Source: Myxocyprinus asiaticus (taxonomy: Eukaryota; Chordata; Actinopteri; Cypriniformes; Catostomidae). From it: a stretch of DNA of 64,000 bases. Position 1 is the first letter of the stretch. Each line of letters starts with the position of its first letter. Below, piece after piece: positions 51,460 to 63,241 of the stretch. Under the pieces are notes generated by a model, which saw nothing but the letters and a program-made list of their open reading frames with translations, did no database searches and was not told the origin of the DNA. The stretch covers positions 17,912,781 to 17,976,780 of the forward strand of contig NC_059373.1 of assembly GCF_019703515.2 (NCBI RefSeq), written 5' to 3'. The position numbers and the translations under genes are program-made.

Positions 51460-51836
51460 GTCACCAGTGATGGTAATAATGGATTACATTGAATCTGGAT
51501 TACGTAATTAAATTACATTTTAAAATACTCATCAGATTAAAGTTATTTTTTATGGATTACATGGTTACATATTAATCAGGCAAAGTAAATTGTTCATAAT
51601 TTCCCTCTAATTATTATTTTTTATATATTTTAAATTTTTCATTCTAAATTTAGTTTACAGCTGATATGTGCCTGGTAAGTGGAGTCTTTTAGAATAAAGG
51701 GGTGAAAACCAAAAGAAATCAGATTAGATTACCTGAAAAATGTAATCCAAGAGATTATGTCACTGACTACATTTTTAGTCATGTAATTTGAAATAAGTAC
51801 CAGATTACAATTCAGAAGTAATCTACCCAGCACTAC
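51460..51836. mobile_element. Interspersed repeat rich in 'GGATTAC', with weak inverted ends
   Basis: Left edge CACCAGTGATGGTAATAATG, right edge AGTAATCTACCCAGCACTAC. The ends are partly complementary, and the interior repeats GATTAC/GTAATC motifs. The type is common in fish; superfamily not assigned. Confidence 0.5.
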
Positions 51837-51915
51837 ATTTCACATCGCAGACAACTGATATCAACTTTTCAAAAGTATTTAAAGTCAACTACCCATGTAT
51901 GTATGTATGTATGTA

Positions 51916-52878
51916 CAGCTCTGGAATTAAAAGACCACTGCAAAATGATCAGTTTCTCTGGATTTACTATTTATTCGTCCTTCACAAGACGAATCTGCCA
52001 GATTCCAGCCTTGCTGAAGCACCCCCAGATCATCACCGATCCTCCACCTGGTCTAATGGTTAGACGGAGACTTGGAGAGGCCTTCAAGCCACAGTGTCTC
52101 ACACCCACTGTGAAATTTAGTGGAGGATCGGTGATGATCTGGGGGTGCGTCACCAAGGCTGGAATCGGGCAGATTTTTCTTTGTGAAGGACGCATGAATC
52201 AAGCCACGTACAAGGTTATCCTGGAAGAAAACTTCCTTCCTTATGCTCTGACAAAGTTCCCCAACTCTGAGAATTGTTTTTTCCAGCAGGACAATGCTCC
52301 ATGCCAGGTCAATCAAGGTGTGGATGGAGGACCACCAGATCAAGACCCTGTCATGGCCAGCCCAATCTCCAGACCTGAATCCCACTGAAAACCTCTGGAA
52401 TGTGATCAAGAGGAAGATGGATGGCCACAAGCCATCAAACAAAGCCGAGCTGCTTGAATTTTTGTGCCAGGAGTGGCATAAAGTCACCCAACAGCAATGT
52501 GAAAGCCTGGTAGAAAGCATGACAAGACACATAAAAGCTGTGATTGAAAATCAGGGTTATTCCACCAAATATTGATTTCTGAACTCTTCCTAAATTAAAA
52601 CATTAGTATTGTGTTGTTTAAAAATGAATATGAACTTGTTTTCTTTGCATTATTCAAGGTCTGAAAACACGGCATCTTTTTTGTTATTTTGACCAGTTGT
52701 CATTTTCTGCAAATAAATGCTCTAAATAACAATGTTTTTATTTGGAATTTGGGAGAAATGTTGTCAGTACTTTATAGAATTAAAAAAAATTTCAATTTTA
52801 CTCAAACACAAACATATGAATAGTAAATCCAGAGAAACTGATAATTTTGCAGTGGTCTCTTAATTTTTTCCAGAGCTT
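51916..52878 (+). mobile_element. Tc1-type transposon with internal inverted duplication
   Basis: Terminal repeats (CAGCTCTGGAATTAAAAGAC and a near complement) of about 60 bp are flanked by TA. The plus-strand transposase remnant has GGSVMIWGCV, FFQQDNAPC and, in another frame after a shift, QSPDLNPTENLWNVIKRKMD through to QGYSTKY. The N-terminal domain is missing. Instead, about 70 bp (51978-52048) is a reverse complement of 52122-52190, so the VMIWGC-coding piece is present in both orientations. Inactive. Confidence 0.9.
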
Positions 52879-53599
52879 TATGTATGTAATTCTTTCAAAC
52901 TCTGTAGCTAAAACACAGACATCTCCTGGAAACCTTGTCAGGAAGCTGACAAAGTGCTGCATGTCCTGGGGAAACATCTGGGGCCTCAGACATGAATGAG
53001 TTGGTGTGGGGGTGGGCGAGGGCTATCAATGATAACATATCTGTCCACAAGGACCAAAAGACTCTCACCCTTTGCTTGCTTAAGAGGATTTACAATGCTT
53101 TGGTATCTAGACGCTTTGAAGGAGCAATACCACAGCATCATCAAGGTCAGGGGTCAGAACAGGGCTATCTTCCAGACTGACCTACAGCAATCTATATCAG
53201 TGTATCTAATATAAAAATGGCCCTTAAGCCATCTGTGTATTCAGTTTTACAGGTTTCTCAGTGGAATTGATCTGTTTTACCACTAACTATCTAAACTCCC
53301 TCTGACACTTTGCAATACATGGACCAGATAAGCAAGCTGTAGGAGGGAGGAAATATACCTTGTGCTAATGTGTAATTATAATATGCATCCTTCACATTGG
53401 CCATATAGCTCAGTGCTGTGAGCACACCAGTGGTCAATTGATCAAAACAGGACTCAGTATGTTTGCATAGACTGTGAAAGGGACAAAGGAAGAGATTAAG
53501 AGCATGTCCCGTAGCAGGGCAGGGTACTGTATCTGAGCATTGAAACTGGTTCAAACACTGCACTAAAGCAGGTTTTTCTGACCACATTATATTATTATT

Positions 53600-53745
53600 A
53601 AAGGTGCTATATGCGATTTCAGCCATTTTGTTAACTTCCCCCATTCTTTCAACCAGTACACATTCACTCTCCAAAACCCCAGACCTCAAAAGATATGCCA
53701 GTAAACCTAAACAAGTTAAAAGGCAGAAAAAGTTCTCTGATTGGC

Positions 53746-53778
<33 letters not shown>

Positions 53779-53935
53779 AAAAAGTGTGGGCAGCTCCCCT
53801 GACTCTTTTTAGCTGTTTACAGAGCCTAAGGCTGTCACAAAGACAAGCGTGATCTCTCGGGACAGCTATTTCAGTGGTATCACACAGTAGGGACATTTTA
53901 TGTGTGGTATTCCAAAACAAATCTCTTATAGCACC
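53600..53935. mobile_element. MITE-like element, 'AAAGGTGCTATATG' family, copy 2
   Basis: Left end AAAGGTGCTATATGCGAT, right end TTATAGCACC (inverted). Contains an A-run of about 28 (53749-53776) that separates two halves. The interior differs from copy 1. Confidence 0.6.
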
Positions 53936-56900
53936 AGTCAAACCTGCTTTACTCCACTGTTTTACTCCACAAAAATCTATTTTATTTTTACAAATATCAT
54001 TGCTTCACTTACATCACACACCAATGAGTTCTCAAATCTGGCCACAAAATTGTTATATACAAGATGAAGAGATTATCTCAACATTCAGAGCAATTCAGTA
54101 TCAGAGATAATTTAGCTTTACTAAGATATTGTCTAAGACATTGTGAAAAGTCAAACAAGTGAGAAGTAAAAATGGCCAGATACTATAGTGTGATGTTGAT
54201 CTGATTCATGATGTTAGTTGATACAGGTGATGCTTTTGTCTTTTAACTTGTCTGTTGTGAAAATGTTTGAAGCTAGTCCTAACTATCCTTGTTTACCTAA
54301 TAGTGGAAAATTGGAGTCCTCATGTCACCACTATGGCTTGTATGTCATCTAAATCTCACAGCCTCTCTTTGCATCGTGCTGAAGTGGCAAAAAAACAGAC
54401 AGCACTCTAATCAGCTTCTCATAAAAACATGCAGGCAATATAGTAAACTGCAAAAATCATTAGGGTTAGCACAGGTGCGGAATATGACTAGCATTTGGTA
54501 ATTTTTTGGGATATTCTGTTTGGAATGACCCTACAGCTTGGCTACCATTATTCTTCTTCTATTGAAAATGCCTGCTAAGGCTTCATTTAAGCTTTTTCAC
54601 AGTGTCCAAAAATCCCCTAGATTACATTACATTGACAGAATATTTAAATGAGCTACAAGTCTGTTTTGGAATGTTTGTACTTTCAAACTTTAGTTGTCAA
54701 AACTTACACACAAGCCCTTTAATCTGCTTTAAGATGCTCTCTTCTTCTTTCTTTCTTTCTTTCTTTCTTTCTTTTTTACTGTTAAACCTATAAAAATGTC
54801 TAACTTCAAGCATTTAAAACTATTTTAAACTTTCAGACATGGATTTGTCAAACGAATATCATAGTTTGTCTCAACAAATTTGATGTATCTAGTTTCATCA
54901 GTACTTTTGAACCACACAAATTAAAATATCAATAAAATAACCAAGTTATTTTTTGTAATGTAGTGCAAACATGTAGTTAAAGCAATGAATAGTATAATAA
55001 ACATTTTTGTTCAACAGCCCAGAAAATTAAATATTTGAAAGATGTTTAAACCTATTTATCTATAAAATAATGACATTTTCAGCACGTTGCTTAAATTCAA
55101 TAAATACTAATTTTGAAATATCAGTAACAGGATAAATGTTATTGTTAATTTTACTTTATCAAAATCAGCAAAGATTTCACATAAAAAGATGAGTGCATCA
55201 AAATATGAAGGTAGCTATTTTGGAAATTATTTTACAAGGTCTTCTACTTCCAGAAGAGCATGGTAACTTTCACCAGGCAGCGTTATAAGATTAAAGAGTG
55301 ACTCAAAAATTGTAATTAGAAATAGGAAGGCAAAAGGGTCTTATAAGAGGGCTGGGAGCCCTCATAGTCACAGGGCTCTATTGAGAGGGCCTTGTATAAG
55401 CTGTGGGGCCCACACATTTAAGCATATACAAACATTTGTTTTTAAAGTTGATGGGTCGTGAGACCTAGCAGTCCAGGGCCCCCCGGGCAACTGGTAGTCA
55501 AGGGCCTCTGGGCACTGGCCCCATTGGCCCAGTCGGTATTTCACCTAAGCATCTATACTATGAAATGAATAAAACGAGTGTCATTCTTGTGTCACTATAT
55601 TGTCTGCATGCAACCTAGTCATATTGACAGCATTTGATTGTTATCAAATGCATAAACTTCATTTGATGGTACAATGTGGACCTGTCCAGTGAAGTCAGAT
55701 CAAATGTACATGATTAACTCTGAGACTTATATAATTATCCACACATTTAATTTTCCTACACAGTGCAAAGTACCTGTTATACTTGCACTAATTAAACATT
55801 TACTCATCATTCATGCTCCTAAATGTTATGGCTAACTTCCATTTCTGAATCATTAATGGAATTTAGGCTCATGTAATAAGACGAGATTGCGAGATTTCAA
55901 GACTACAGACTGGTTTGTGTTTCTTTTCTTTTCTATGTGCTAAGGTTAGGTGGGTGTACATGGACAGGAGCTTGAACTAATAAAATATGATACAATGCAA
56001 TGTAGTCTGAGATGTACATCACTACTGGAGGAGTTGAGGCATTAAACTGTTATTGGCTCCATAGCTTCAGGGAATTGACATTTAATGTAAAAAATATATG
56101 CTACTTTTTAGGTTTCAACAGCACCACAAACCTCACATCACACAACACCTGAGCTTATCAGGGGTGTAACAGAAATGTGTTATCATTACACACACACACA
56201 CAATAAAATAAATACATTAAAAATTAATAAATCAAAACAAACAAACAACACATATGCATGACAGATGAATGGATACAAATAACATTTACTGAAATAATTG
56301 TCTGTAATATGACTGTTACAGATGCAGCTGTGTCGGCAAGACATAAAAATAAAATAATTACGTTTAAAATGCGACAAGCATATAACATCAGATTCACTCA
56401 TCCTGGCATAAGCACACATGAGTAAAAGCCTAATGATAACCCAGGCAAAACATCAAGGTAGGCTGTGCACAACCACTTTACATTAAGAGAAAGCAAGTTG
56501 GTTTGTATGCATCTATGTGTGTTTAAATGCAGCAGAGAAGAGAGAGCAGCCTTGTGTCACATGATACACAGGTGTGATATTACAGCAGGAGAGGAGAATT
56601 GTGGGTGGGACTTCTCGGAGAAGTCTGCCAAACAGCGAAAGGAGGCCGTGTTATGAAGAACAGAGTGCTCTTTAAAGAAGCGGTCGGACATACAGATCAC
56701 TTTGGCATGCTATAACTTGTTCAAGGTTGCAAAATAAAAGAGGCTTTGCAGAAAAGTGATCTCAAACATATTCTAAATAATTTCTAGCTCTTTCACTCAC
56801 AATAAAACCGTTAGTTGGGAGCCAGAACTTTGTCTTATATAGAAAATGCTACTCAACTCTATACAGAATGCTTGAGAAATGTGTTCCAGAATGTTTTCAA

Positions 56901-56997
56901 AAAAGAAGGACACCATTTTTATTGCAAATATATCTCTAGCATGCAAAAAAACTGTTGGTCCTTTGTTCCCCTACTTGTTTATGGGCCTATGTGAACA
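53936..56997. other. Intergenic, no gene seen
   Basis: About 3 kb without an open frame that resembles a protein family and without clear splice structure. It includes a (TTTC)n tract at 54744-54772, an AC tract near 56190-56202 and a GC-richer patch at 55340-55540 of unknown origin. Confidence 0.45.
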
Positions 56998-57005
56998 CTG
57001 CTGAG

Positions 57006-58341
57006 CAGGGACTAAAAACTAAATGTTTTTCATTTCGGTTCGTTCTGAGCAAAAACAGTATTTTTTCGTTCTGGTTCAGAAGTTCTACAGCCTCCTTTCC
57101 AAAAGGTTACCGGTTAGAACAAAATAAAAGAACGGTTAATAACGTTCTTTTTAAAATGACAGTACTCTGCGCTAAGGGGTGTGTGAAATACCAATTGCAG
57201 TGTTGCCAGATCTCGCAAGAGAAACAAGCATCAAGATCTGGAAAAACAAGCCCAAAATAAGCCACTTCCCTCACCAATATAAGCTTTTTTGTGTGTGTGT
57301 GTGTGTGTGTGTGGTGGATTTATCGGCATAGAAATCATAACAAGCAGTTAATTAATAGTTAATTATAATTTTGTTTACAGATCCGCCTCTTAGTCGAAAC
57401 CAGGCAGCATAAAATCTGTATTAATGCATAATTTCTAACAATAATTCAGTGAAGACTTGAAAACAACTGAGAAATGTACTTTTACCTCTAATAATGTTTT
57501 CCTTGTTTCTGGATTAGCCATGCATGTATATGTAGTATTTATACATAGTTGTTAAAAGGTCTTCATTCGGGGCCTGGTAGCTCAGCGAGTATTGACGCTG
57601 ATTACCACCCCTGGAGTTGCGAGTTCGAATCCAGGGCGTGCTTAGTGACTCCAGCCAGGTGTCCTAAGCAACCAAATTGGCCCAGTTGCTAGGGAGGGAA
57701 GAGTCACATGGGGTAACCTCCTTGTGATTGCTATAATGTGTGGTTCTCGCTCTCGGTGCGGCGCGTGGTGAGTTGTGCGTGGATAAAGCAGAGAATAGCG
57801 TGGGTCTCCACACGCACTACGTCTCCACGGTAACGCGGTCAACAAGCCACGTGATAAGATGCGCGGACTGACGGTCTCAGATGCAGAGGCAACTGAGATT
57901 CGTCCTCCGTCACCCGGATTGAGGCGAGTCACTACGCCACCATGAGGACTTAGAGCGCATTGGGAATTGGGCATTCCAGAAAAGGGAAGAAGAAAAAAAA
58001 ATGGTCTTCATTCACAGAATGCGACATCCACAATGGGCAATTAGGCAAAGAAATGTGTGATGCAGAAGTTTCCTTCAGGATCATAGCAAAAGTTAAAAAA
58101 AATTTCGGGCAACATGAAGTGGTGTAGTTCCAAAAATATATCTGTGATAAACCCTTTGGCCTTTAGTTTCATGAAAAAATTATCGGAACAAAATTAACCG
58201 GTTATAACCGGTTACCAGCATTTAAAAATAACTTTTTACCCCGGAACAATTGAAAATCACTTTACTCCGGTTTTCGGTTACGTTCTGCTAAAAATTGTAT
58301 TCGTTTTCGATTTTTGTTCCTTAAACCGTTTTTAGTCCCTG
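57006..58341. mobile_element. Non-autonomous hAT-type element, copy 1
   Basis: Perfect 14-bp terminal inverted repeats CAGGGACTAAAAAC / GTTTTTAGTCCCTG are flanked by an 8-bp duplication CTGCTGAG (56998-57005 and 58342-58349). An 8-bp duplication with CAGGG ends is diagnostic for the hAT superfamily. It carries no transposase. A SINE inserted at 57569-58002, so the element itself is about 0.9 kb. The interior has GGTTACCGGTTA and ACCGGTTATAACCGG palindromic pieces and a GT microsatellite at 57289-57313. Confidence 0.85.
57569..58002 (+). mobile_element. tRNA-derived SINE (family A, copy 5) inside the hAT element
   Basis: Best-preserved head of the family: GGGGCCTGGTAGCTCAGCGA (A box) and GAGTTCGAATCC (B box). 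Tail GGGCATTCCAGAAAAGGG then an A-run. An 11-bp duplication GGTCTTCATTC flanks it (57558-57568, 58003-58013). Confidence 0.92.
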
Positions 58342-58349
58342 CTGCTGAG

Positions 58350-60035
58350 TCATAGGCATGTGAGTGAGTGAATGAGTAATGGATATATTGTGTATGCATA
58401 TACAATGGCTATCTTGAATATTTGTAGATGCCATTTTTGTGGTTATTACAAATAATGATTTATTTTTTTTTGTAGTGGGATTTGAGTGACCTCATGTGAA
58501 TGTGTACAAGGTGGTGAGCTTATGTACACAGCATAAAAGGTGAGTATGCTGGTGTGTATGTGCGTATGAGGAATGATTATGCCATAGGTGTGGTGAGTGT
58601 CTCTCAGTTGTGCTGGCACATTCTTCAGGGGGCCGCGCCCTTTCTCACACCCTCCCTTACCTGAGTGGTTGCTAAGTTAAATAACACATGTATATGCACG
58701 CATGCACACACACACACACACACACACGTTAGTGCGGCTATACTTATGAGGACTCTCCATAGACATAATGATTTTTATACTGTATGAACTATAGATTCTA
58801 TCCCCTAAACCTAACCCCCACAAAACACTTTCTGCATTTTTAAATTTTCAATAAAACATCGTTTAGTATGTTTTTTAAGTGATTTTAATTATGGGGACAC
58901 TAGAAATGTCCTCATAAATCACATTAATAGCATAATACCCTTGTAATTACCAGTTTGTAACCTAAAAAAAAGTCCTCGTAAACCACCCAAACTTGCCCCC
59001 CCACACACTAACACACACACACACACACACACACACATACTTACATTCATAATCAAACACACAAGCATAAACATGAAGAAGATTTAGCTGAAATGGGGGG
59101 AAGAAATCTTCAATTCAAAGAAAAGTTCCCCATGCTGGTAGGGGTGAAAGTCTGAGAGATTATGGATGTGTTTTAGCCTTTTTCTTTTAAGGGTGGGGCA
59201 AAATGTCCTCTGATTTACCCCACCCACATACATTTGTGCATCTAATTATCCAAACTGCAATAAAATGACCAATAATTGTTACAAACTCATAAAGTATGTA
59301 AGCTACTTGCTCTTGATACAAAAGAGCTTGCACAAAAAATGATACTTTGATCACTTCAAAAGAACATATATTAACCCTTTAATGCATAACTTGGGTCTTT
59401 AGTGACCCCCGACCTCATTCCACCCCCTGTACCTCATCCATTTTTTGTCTTTAGTATTCCTCAACCTTTCTCTTCTGAATAGTGTAACAAAACAATACAA
59501 AAAGATTGCAAAAAATTGCAAAAAACAAAATATATTTTTAATAACTGCTTAATTACCAAAAGTGTTGGATCATTAAAGACCCGAGATATGTAATAGTTTT
59601 TGCACTTCCATAAATCATAATTATATGATTATTTCATATCTAAATAAATGTACTATAACAGGATATACTGTATATTTATTTGTTTATCACAAGACAAATG
59701 AGTACTATATTCATATGAATAAATACTATATCACGTTGATTTTCTTTTGCAAAAATTGTGAATTATCTATATTCCATATGCGTGTACACCACATATATTA
59801 TACATGCTATTTCTTACTCAAGGTGGCAGTGATGTTAAAGTGATATACTTGATTTACATTTAATATTGCTATTTTATGAAGAAGCAATGTGGAAGTAAAC
59901 TATAGCAAGTGTAACACATGAACAGAATGAATTGGCTATTGTCATTTGGATGTACTACTGAAATTATGCAAGTTGTAAATCTATTTAGACTCAAAAGGAG
60001 AAAATGTATATGTGTAGCTCAATATGTGTTTGACA
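58350..60035. other. Intergenic with CA tracts and an interspersed repeat
   Basis: No gene seen. Contains (AC)n tracts at about 58707-58728 and 59008-59036. Between them is a segment (ATTATGGGGACACTAGAAAT and flanks) that I recall as a frequent fish repeat linked to CA tracts. Near 59382-59580 is a pair of inverted pieces, TTGGGTCTTTAGTGACC and AAAGACCCGAG, that may be ends of another element. Confidence 0.4.
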
Positions 60036-60710
60036 CAGGGACTAAAAACTAAATGTTTTTCATTTCAGTTCATTCTGAGCACAAACCAGAATTTTTTTTT
60101 TGCTGTTTCCGGCATTCCGCTGCCTCCTTTCCAATTGGTTACTGGTTACAAAGAAATTTAAAAATGGTTCATAACATTCTTTTTTTAATGACAGTACTCT
60201 GTACTAAGACTGGGTGATATACTAGTTTCAGTGTTACCAGATATCTCGAGAAAAAAAAGGGACCTGGTCTGAAAAAACAAGCTCAGAATCAAGGACTTGC
60301 CTCAACCAAATGGAATGAAAATAAGCAATTCATTTTGGGGGAAATATCAGCATAGAAATCATAACAATAAAAGTATCCAGCAGCCGATATAAAATAGCGT
60401 TTTTTTAATGAATGTGTTCTTAATATTAAATATATCCCCGAAAATATTTCAAATATTTCAGAAATACATCTGGCCATCTATAATCAATTAATAACCACAT
60501 TTTCTCTCTCCTGCATGCATGCATGCACACACTGCTTGGGCGTGTTTGGACTAAATGTCATCTTATGCGGGCTGAATAATTTTATTTTACACTTGTAATA
60601 ATCATTTAACATTTATTTGTATTATTATATTTTAATTATTGTTTTAATTACATAGAGTCTCTGCTTCTCTGTCAGAACCCGGTAGCATCAACACTGTATT
60701 AATGCATCAG

Positions 60711-60991
60711 TGTCACGTCTAGATGTGTTTTTGTTCATGTTTTACGTTGTTTGGATGTCAAGTCAAGTCAAGTCTAGTTCATGTTTATGTTTTGTTTTAT
60801 AGTCAAGTCAAGTTTAGAGTCAAGTCAAGTTTATAGTTAAGGTTCATGTTTCCTGTTCATGTTTATGTTTATGCTTTCATTAAACATCTTGGGTTTCCAG
60901 TTTATGGATTTACTGCACCATGTAAATAAACTGCACATGGGTTCTGCTTAATTACCATCTTCATCTGCCTGTCATTGCCAGCAACGTTACA
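60711..60991 (+). repeat. 5' LTR
   Basis: Begins TGTCACGTCTAG and ends GCAACGTTACA. It contains short AAGTC repeats (GTCAAGTCAAGTC) and matches the 3' LTR with scattered substitutions and one indel of about 10 bp. Confidence 0.88.
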
Positions 60992-61071
60992 GAATACCTG
61001 ACCATCGCAAGATGAACTCAGCGGTTCAAATCCTGCGTCTTCACCAGGGGAATTGATCCCTGGAAAATTAT

Positions 61072-61410
61072 GTGGAGAACTTCTGCGCTCTGGCCTGCCG
61101 GGTGGACTTTAATGAAGTCGCCCTCAAGGACATTTTCCGGGTGGGATTGAGTGAGCCGGTTTCCTCCTTGATGCCTGGCGGTCACAGTCCCCTCAGTCTG
61201 GCTCAGTATATTGACCTTGACCTGCAGATAAGTGGTTCTACGTTCACTGTGGGGGAGGCGGAAGCCGATCCGGAGTTCCACATCATGGCTGCCAAGCCCG
61301 AGTCCCACGTCATGGCCGCCGAGCCAGCGTCCCACGTCATGGCCACCGAGCCAGCGTCCACATCATGGCCGCCACTCGACCGTCCCTGTAACCATGCTAA
61401 CAGCTGTCCT
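61072..61410 (+). pseudogene. gag capsid remnant, copy 1
   Basis: Reads in one frame from ATG at 61072: FCALACRVDFNEVALKDIF, GLSEPVSSLMPGG and LSLAQYIDL, the pattern of the capsid C-terminal region of Ty3/gypsy-type Gag in fish (LA..., aLkdiFr.GL, sL.qyidLa). It is followed by a variable linker rich in 'HVMAAEPAS' repeats. The N-terminal capsid half and a zinc knuckle are missing. The open frame continues to 61965 because the following array has no stop. Confidence 0.7.
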
Positions 61411-61546
61411 GAAAAGGAGGAGAAGGTAAAGAACACCTTTTCCCCAGTCTCAGCCTGTACTCACGATCACAGAGGTCGTTCCAGAGTCTCTGCCAGTTTT
61501 CACGACCACGGAGGTCATTGCCAAACGCCTCAGTCAGCTCCATGCC

Positions 61547-61950
61547 ATGTCACAGCCACGCCAGAGTCTGCTCCATGCCATGTCACAGCCACGCCTCATG
61601 CCTGCTCCGTGCCATGTCACAGCCACGCCTCGGCCTGCTCCATGCCATGTCACAGCTACGCCTCGGCCTGCTCCATGCCATGTCACAGCCACGCCATGTC
61701 ACAGCCACGCCTCGGCCTGCTCCATGCCATATCACAGCCACGCCACGGCCTGCTCCATGCCATGTCACAGCCACGCCTCGGCCTGCTCCATGCCATGTCA
61801 CAGCCACGCCTCGGCCTGCTCCATGCCATGTCACAGCCACGCCTCGGCCTGCTCCATGCCATGTCACAGCCACGCCTCGGCCTGCTCCATGCCGTGTCAC
61901 AGCCACGCCTCGGCCTGCTCCATGCCGTGTCACAGCCACGCCTCGGCCTG
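61547..61950 (+). repeat. 33-bp minisatellite, array 1
   Basis: About 12 units of consensus GCCATGTCACAGCCACGCCT plus CGGCCTGCTCCAT. Some units are shortened or carry CACGG in place of CTCGG. Ends at 61950, where the duplicated gag block starts. Confidence 0.93.
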
Positions 61951-63241
61951 CCGGGTGGACTTTAATGAAGTCGCCCTCAAGGACATTTTCTGGGTGGAAT
62001 TGAGTGAGCCGGTTTCCTCCTTGATGCCTGGCGGTCACAGTCCCCTCAGTCTGGCTCAGTATATTGACCTTGACCTGCAGATAAGTGGTTCTACGTTCAC
62101 TTTGGGGGAGGCGGAAGCCGATCCGGAGTTCCACATCATGGCTGCCAAGCCCGAGTCCCACGTCATGGCCGCCGAGCCAGCGTCCCACGTCATGGCCACC
62201 GAGCCAGCGTCCACATCATGGCCGCCACTCGACCGTCCCTGTAACCATGCTCACAGCTGTCCTGAAAAGGAGGAGAAGGTAAAGAACACCTTTTCCCCAG
62301 TCTCAGCCTGTACTCACGATCACAGAGGTCGTTCCAGAGTCTCTGCCAGTTTTCACGACCACGGAGGTCGTTGCCAAACGCCTCAGTCAGCTCCATGCCA
62401 TGTCACAGCCACGCCAGAGTCTGCTCCATGCCATGTCACAGCCACGCCTCATGCCTGCTCCATGCCATGTCACAGCCACGCCTCGGCCTGCTCCATGCCA
62501 TGTCACAGCCACGCCATGTCACAGCCACGCCTCGGCCTGCTCCATGCCATATCACAGCCACGCCACGGCCTGCTCCATGCCATGTCACAGCCACGCCTCA
62601 GCCTGCTCCATGCTGTGTCACAGCCACGCCTCGGCCTGCTCCATGCCGTGTCACAGCCACGCCTCGGCCTGCTCCATGCCGTGTCACAGCCACGCCTCGG
62701 CCTGCTCCATGCCGTGTCACAGCCACGCCTCGGCCTGCTCCAGGCCGTGTCACAGCCACGCCTCGGCCTGCTCCAGGCCGTGTCACAGCCACGCCTCGGC
62801 CTGCTCCAGGCCGTGTCACAGCCACGCCTCGGCCTGCTCCATGCCGTGTCACAGCCACGCCACGGCCTGCTCCATGCCGAGTCACAGCCGCGCCACGGCC
62901 TGCTCCATGCCATGTCACAGCCACGCCTCGGCCTGCTCCATGCCATGTCACAGCCACGCCTCCGCCTGCTCCATGCCATTTCACAGCCACGCCTCCGCCT
63001 GCTCCATGCCATGTCACAGCCACGCCTCGGGCTGCTCCATGACATGTCACAGCCATGCCTTGGCCTGCCCCATGCCATGTCACAGCCACGCCTGAGTCTT
63101 CCCCATGCCATGTCACAGCCATGCCAGAGTCAGCTCCATGCCATGTCACAGCCACGCCAAAGTGAGCTCCATGCCATGTCACAGCCATGCCCCAGACTGC
63201 TCTATGCCATGTCACAAGCAAGCATTTGCTCCATGGTCTAG
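61547..63241 (+). CDS. Long open frame: 11-residue repeats, gag remnant copy 2, 11-residue repeats
   Basis: 564 codons without a stop. Residues 1 to about 135 are tandem 11-residue units (CHSHASACSMP type), then a second gag remnant (ACRVDFNEVALKDIFWVELS, GGHSPLSLAQYIDLDL) to about 250, then units again to near the end. The array unit is 33 bp, divisible by three, and lacks stops in most frames, so length alone is weak evidence of translation. The only argument for coding is that the gag part is still open 853 bases after its duplication, although in the other frame relative to copy 1. Whether it is expressed is unknown. Confidence 0.35.
   Translation: MSQPRQSLLHAMSQPRLMPAPCHVTATPRPAPCHVTATPRPAPCHVTATPCHSHASACSMPYHSHATACSMPCHSHASACSMPCHSHASACSMPCHSHASACSMPCHSHASACSMPCHSHASACSMPCHSHASACRVDFNEVALKDIFWVELSEPVSSLMPGGHSPLSLAQYIDLDLQISGSTFTLGEAEADPEFHIMAAKPESHVMAAEPASHVMATEPASTSWPPLDRPCNHAHSCPEKEEKVKNTFSPVSACTHDHRGRSRVSASFHDHGGRCQTPQSAPCHVTATPESAPCHVTATPHACSMPCHSHASACSMPCHSHAMSQPRLGLLHAISQPRHGLLHAMSQPRLSLLHAVSQPRLGLLHAVSQPRLGLLHAVSQPRLGLLHAVSQPRLGLLQAVSQPRLGLLQAVSQPRLGLLQAVSQPRLGLLHAVSQPRHGLLHAESQPRHGLLHAMSQPRLGLLHAMSQPRLRLLHAISQPRLRLLHAMSQPRLGLLHDMSQPCLGLPHAMSQPRLSLPHAMSQPCQSQLHAMSQPRQSELHAMSQPCPRLLYAMSQASICSMV
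61951..62399 (+). repeat. Duplicated gag-linker block, copy 2
   Basis: Near-identical to 61098-61546, offset by 853 bp, with few substitutions (for example TTCCGGGTGGGATTG versus TTCTGGGTGGAATTG). The junction shares GGCCTGC with the array unit, so unequal exchange at this short match could have made it. Confidence 0.9.
62400..63220 (+). repeat. 33-bp minisatellite, array 2
   Basis: About 25 units of the same 33-bp consensus. Early units mirror array 1 in order, including the shortened unit. The middle units share variants (GCCGTGTC, and CAGGCCGTG in three consecutive units), showing local spread. The last units are diverged (GAGTCAGCTCC). Confidence 0.93.

Noticed and set aside
53291..53941. 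216-codon minus-strand frame
   Set aside because: It includes a Phe run from the A-run at 53749-53776 and crosses a MITE-like element. No domain or splice structure supports it.
57569..58002. tRNA gene suggested by A and B boxes (also at 14144, 16030, 30640, 46480, 47610)
   Set aside because: These are heads of SINEs followed by long conserved bodies and tails, with target duplications in the clear cases. No complete cloverleaf with a proper acceptor stem was seen.
61547..63220. Regular repeats considered as a CRISPR array
   Set aside because: The units are directly adjacent with no unique spacers, the host is a vertebrate, and the array lies inside an LTR element.
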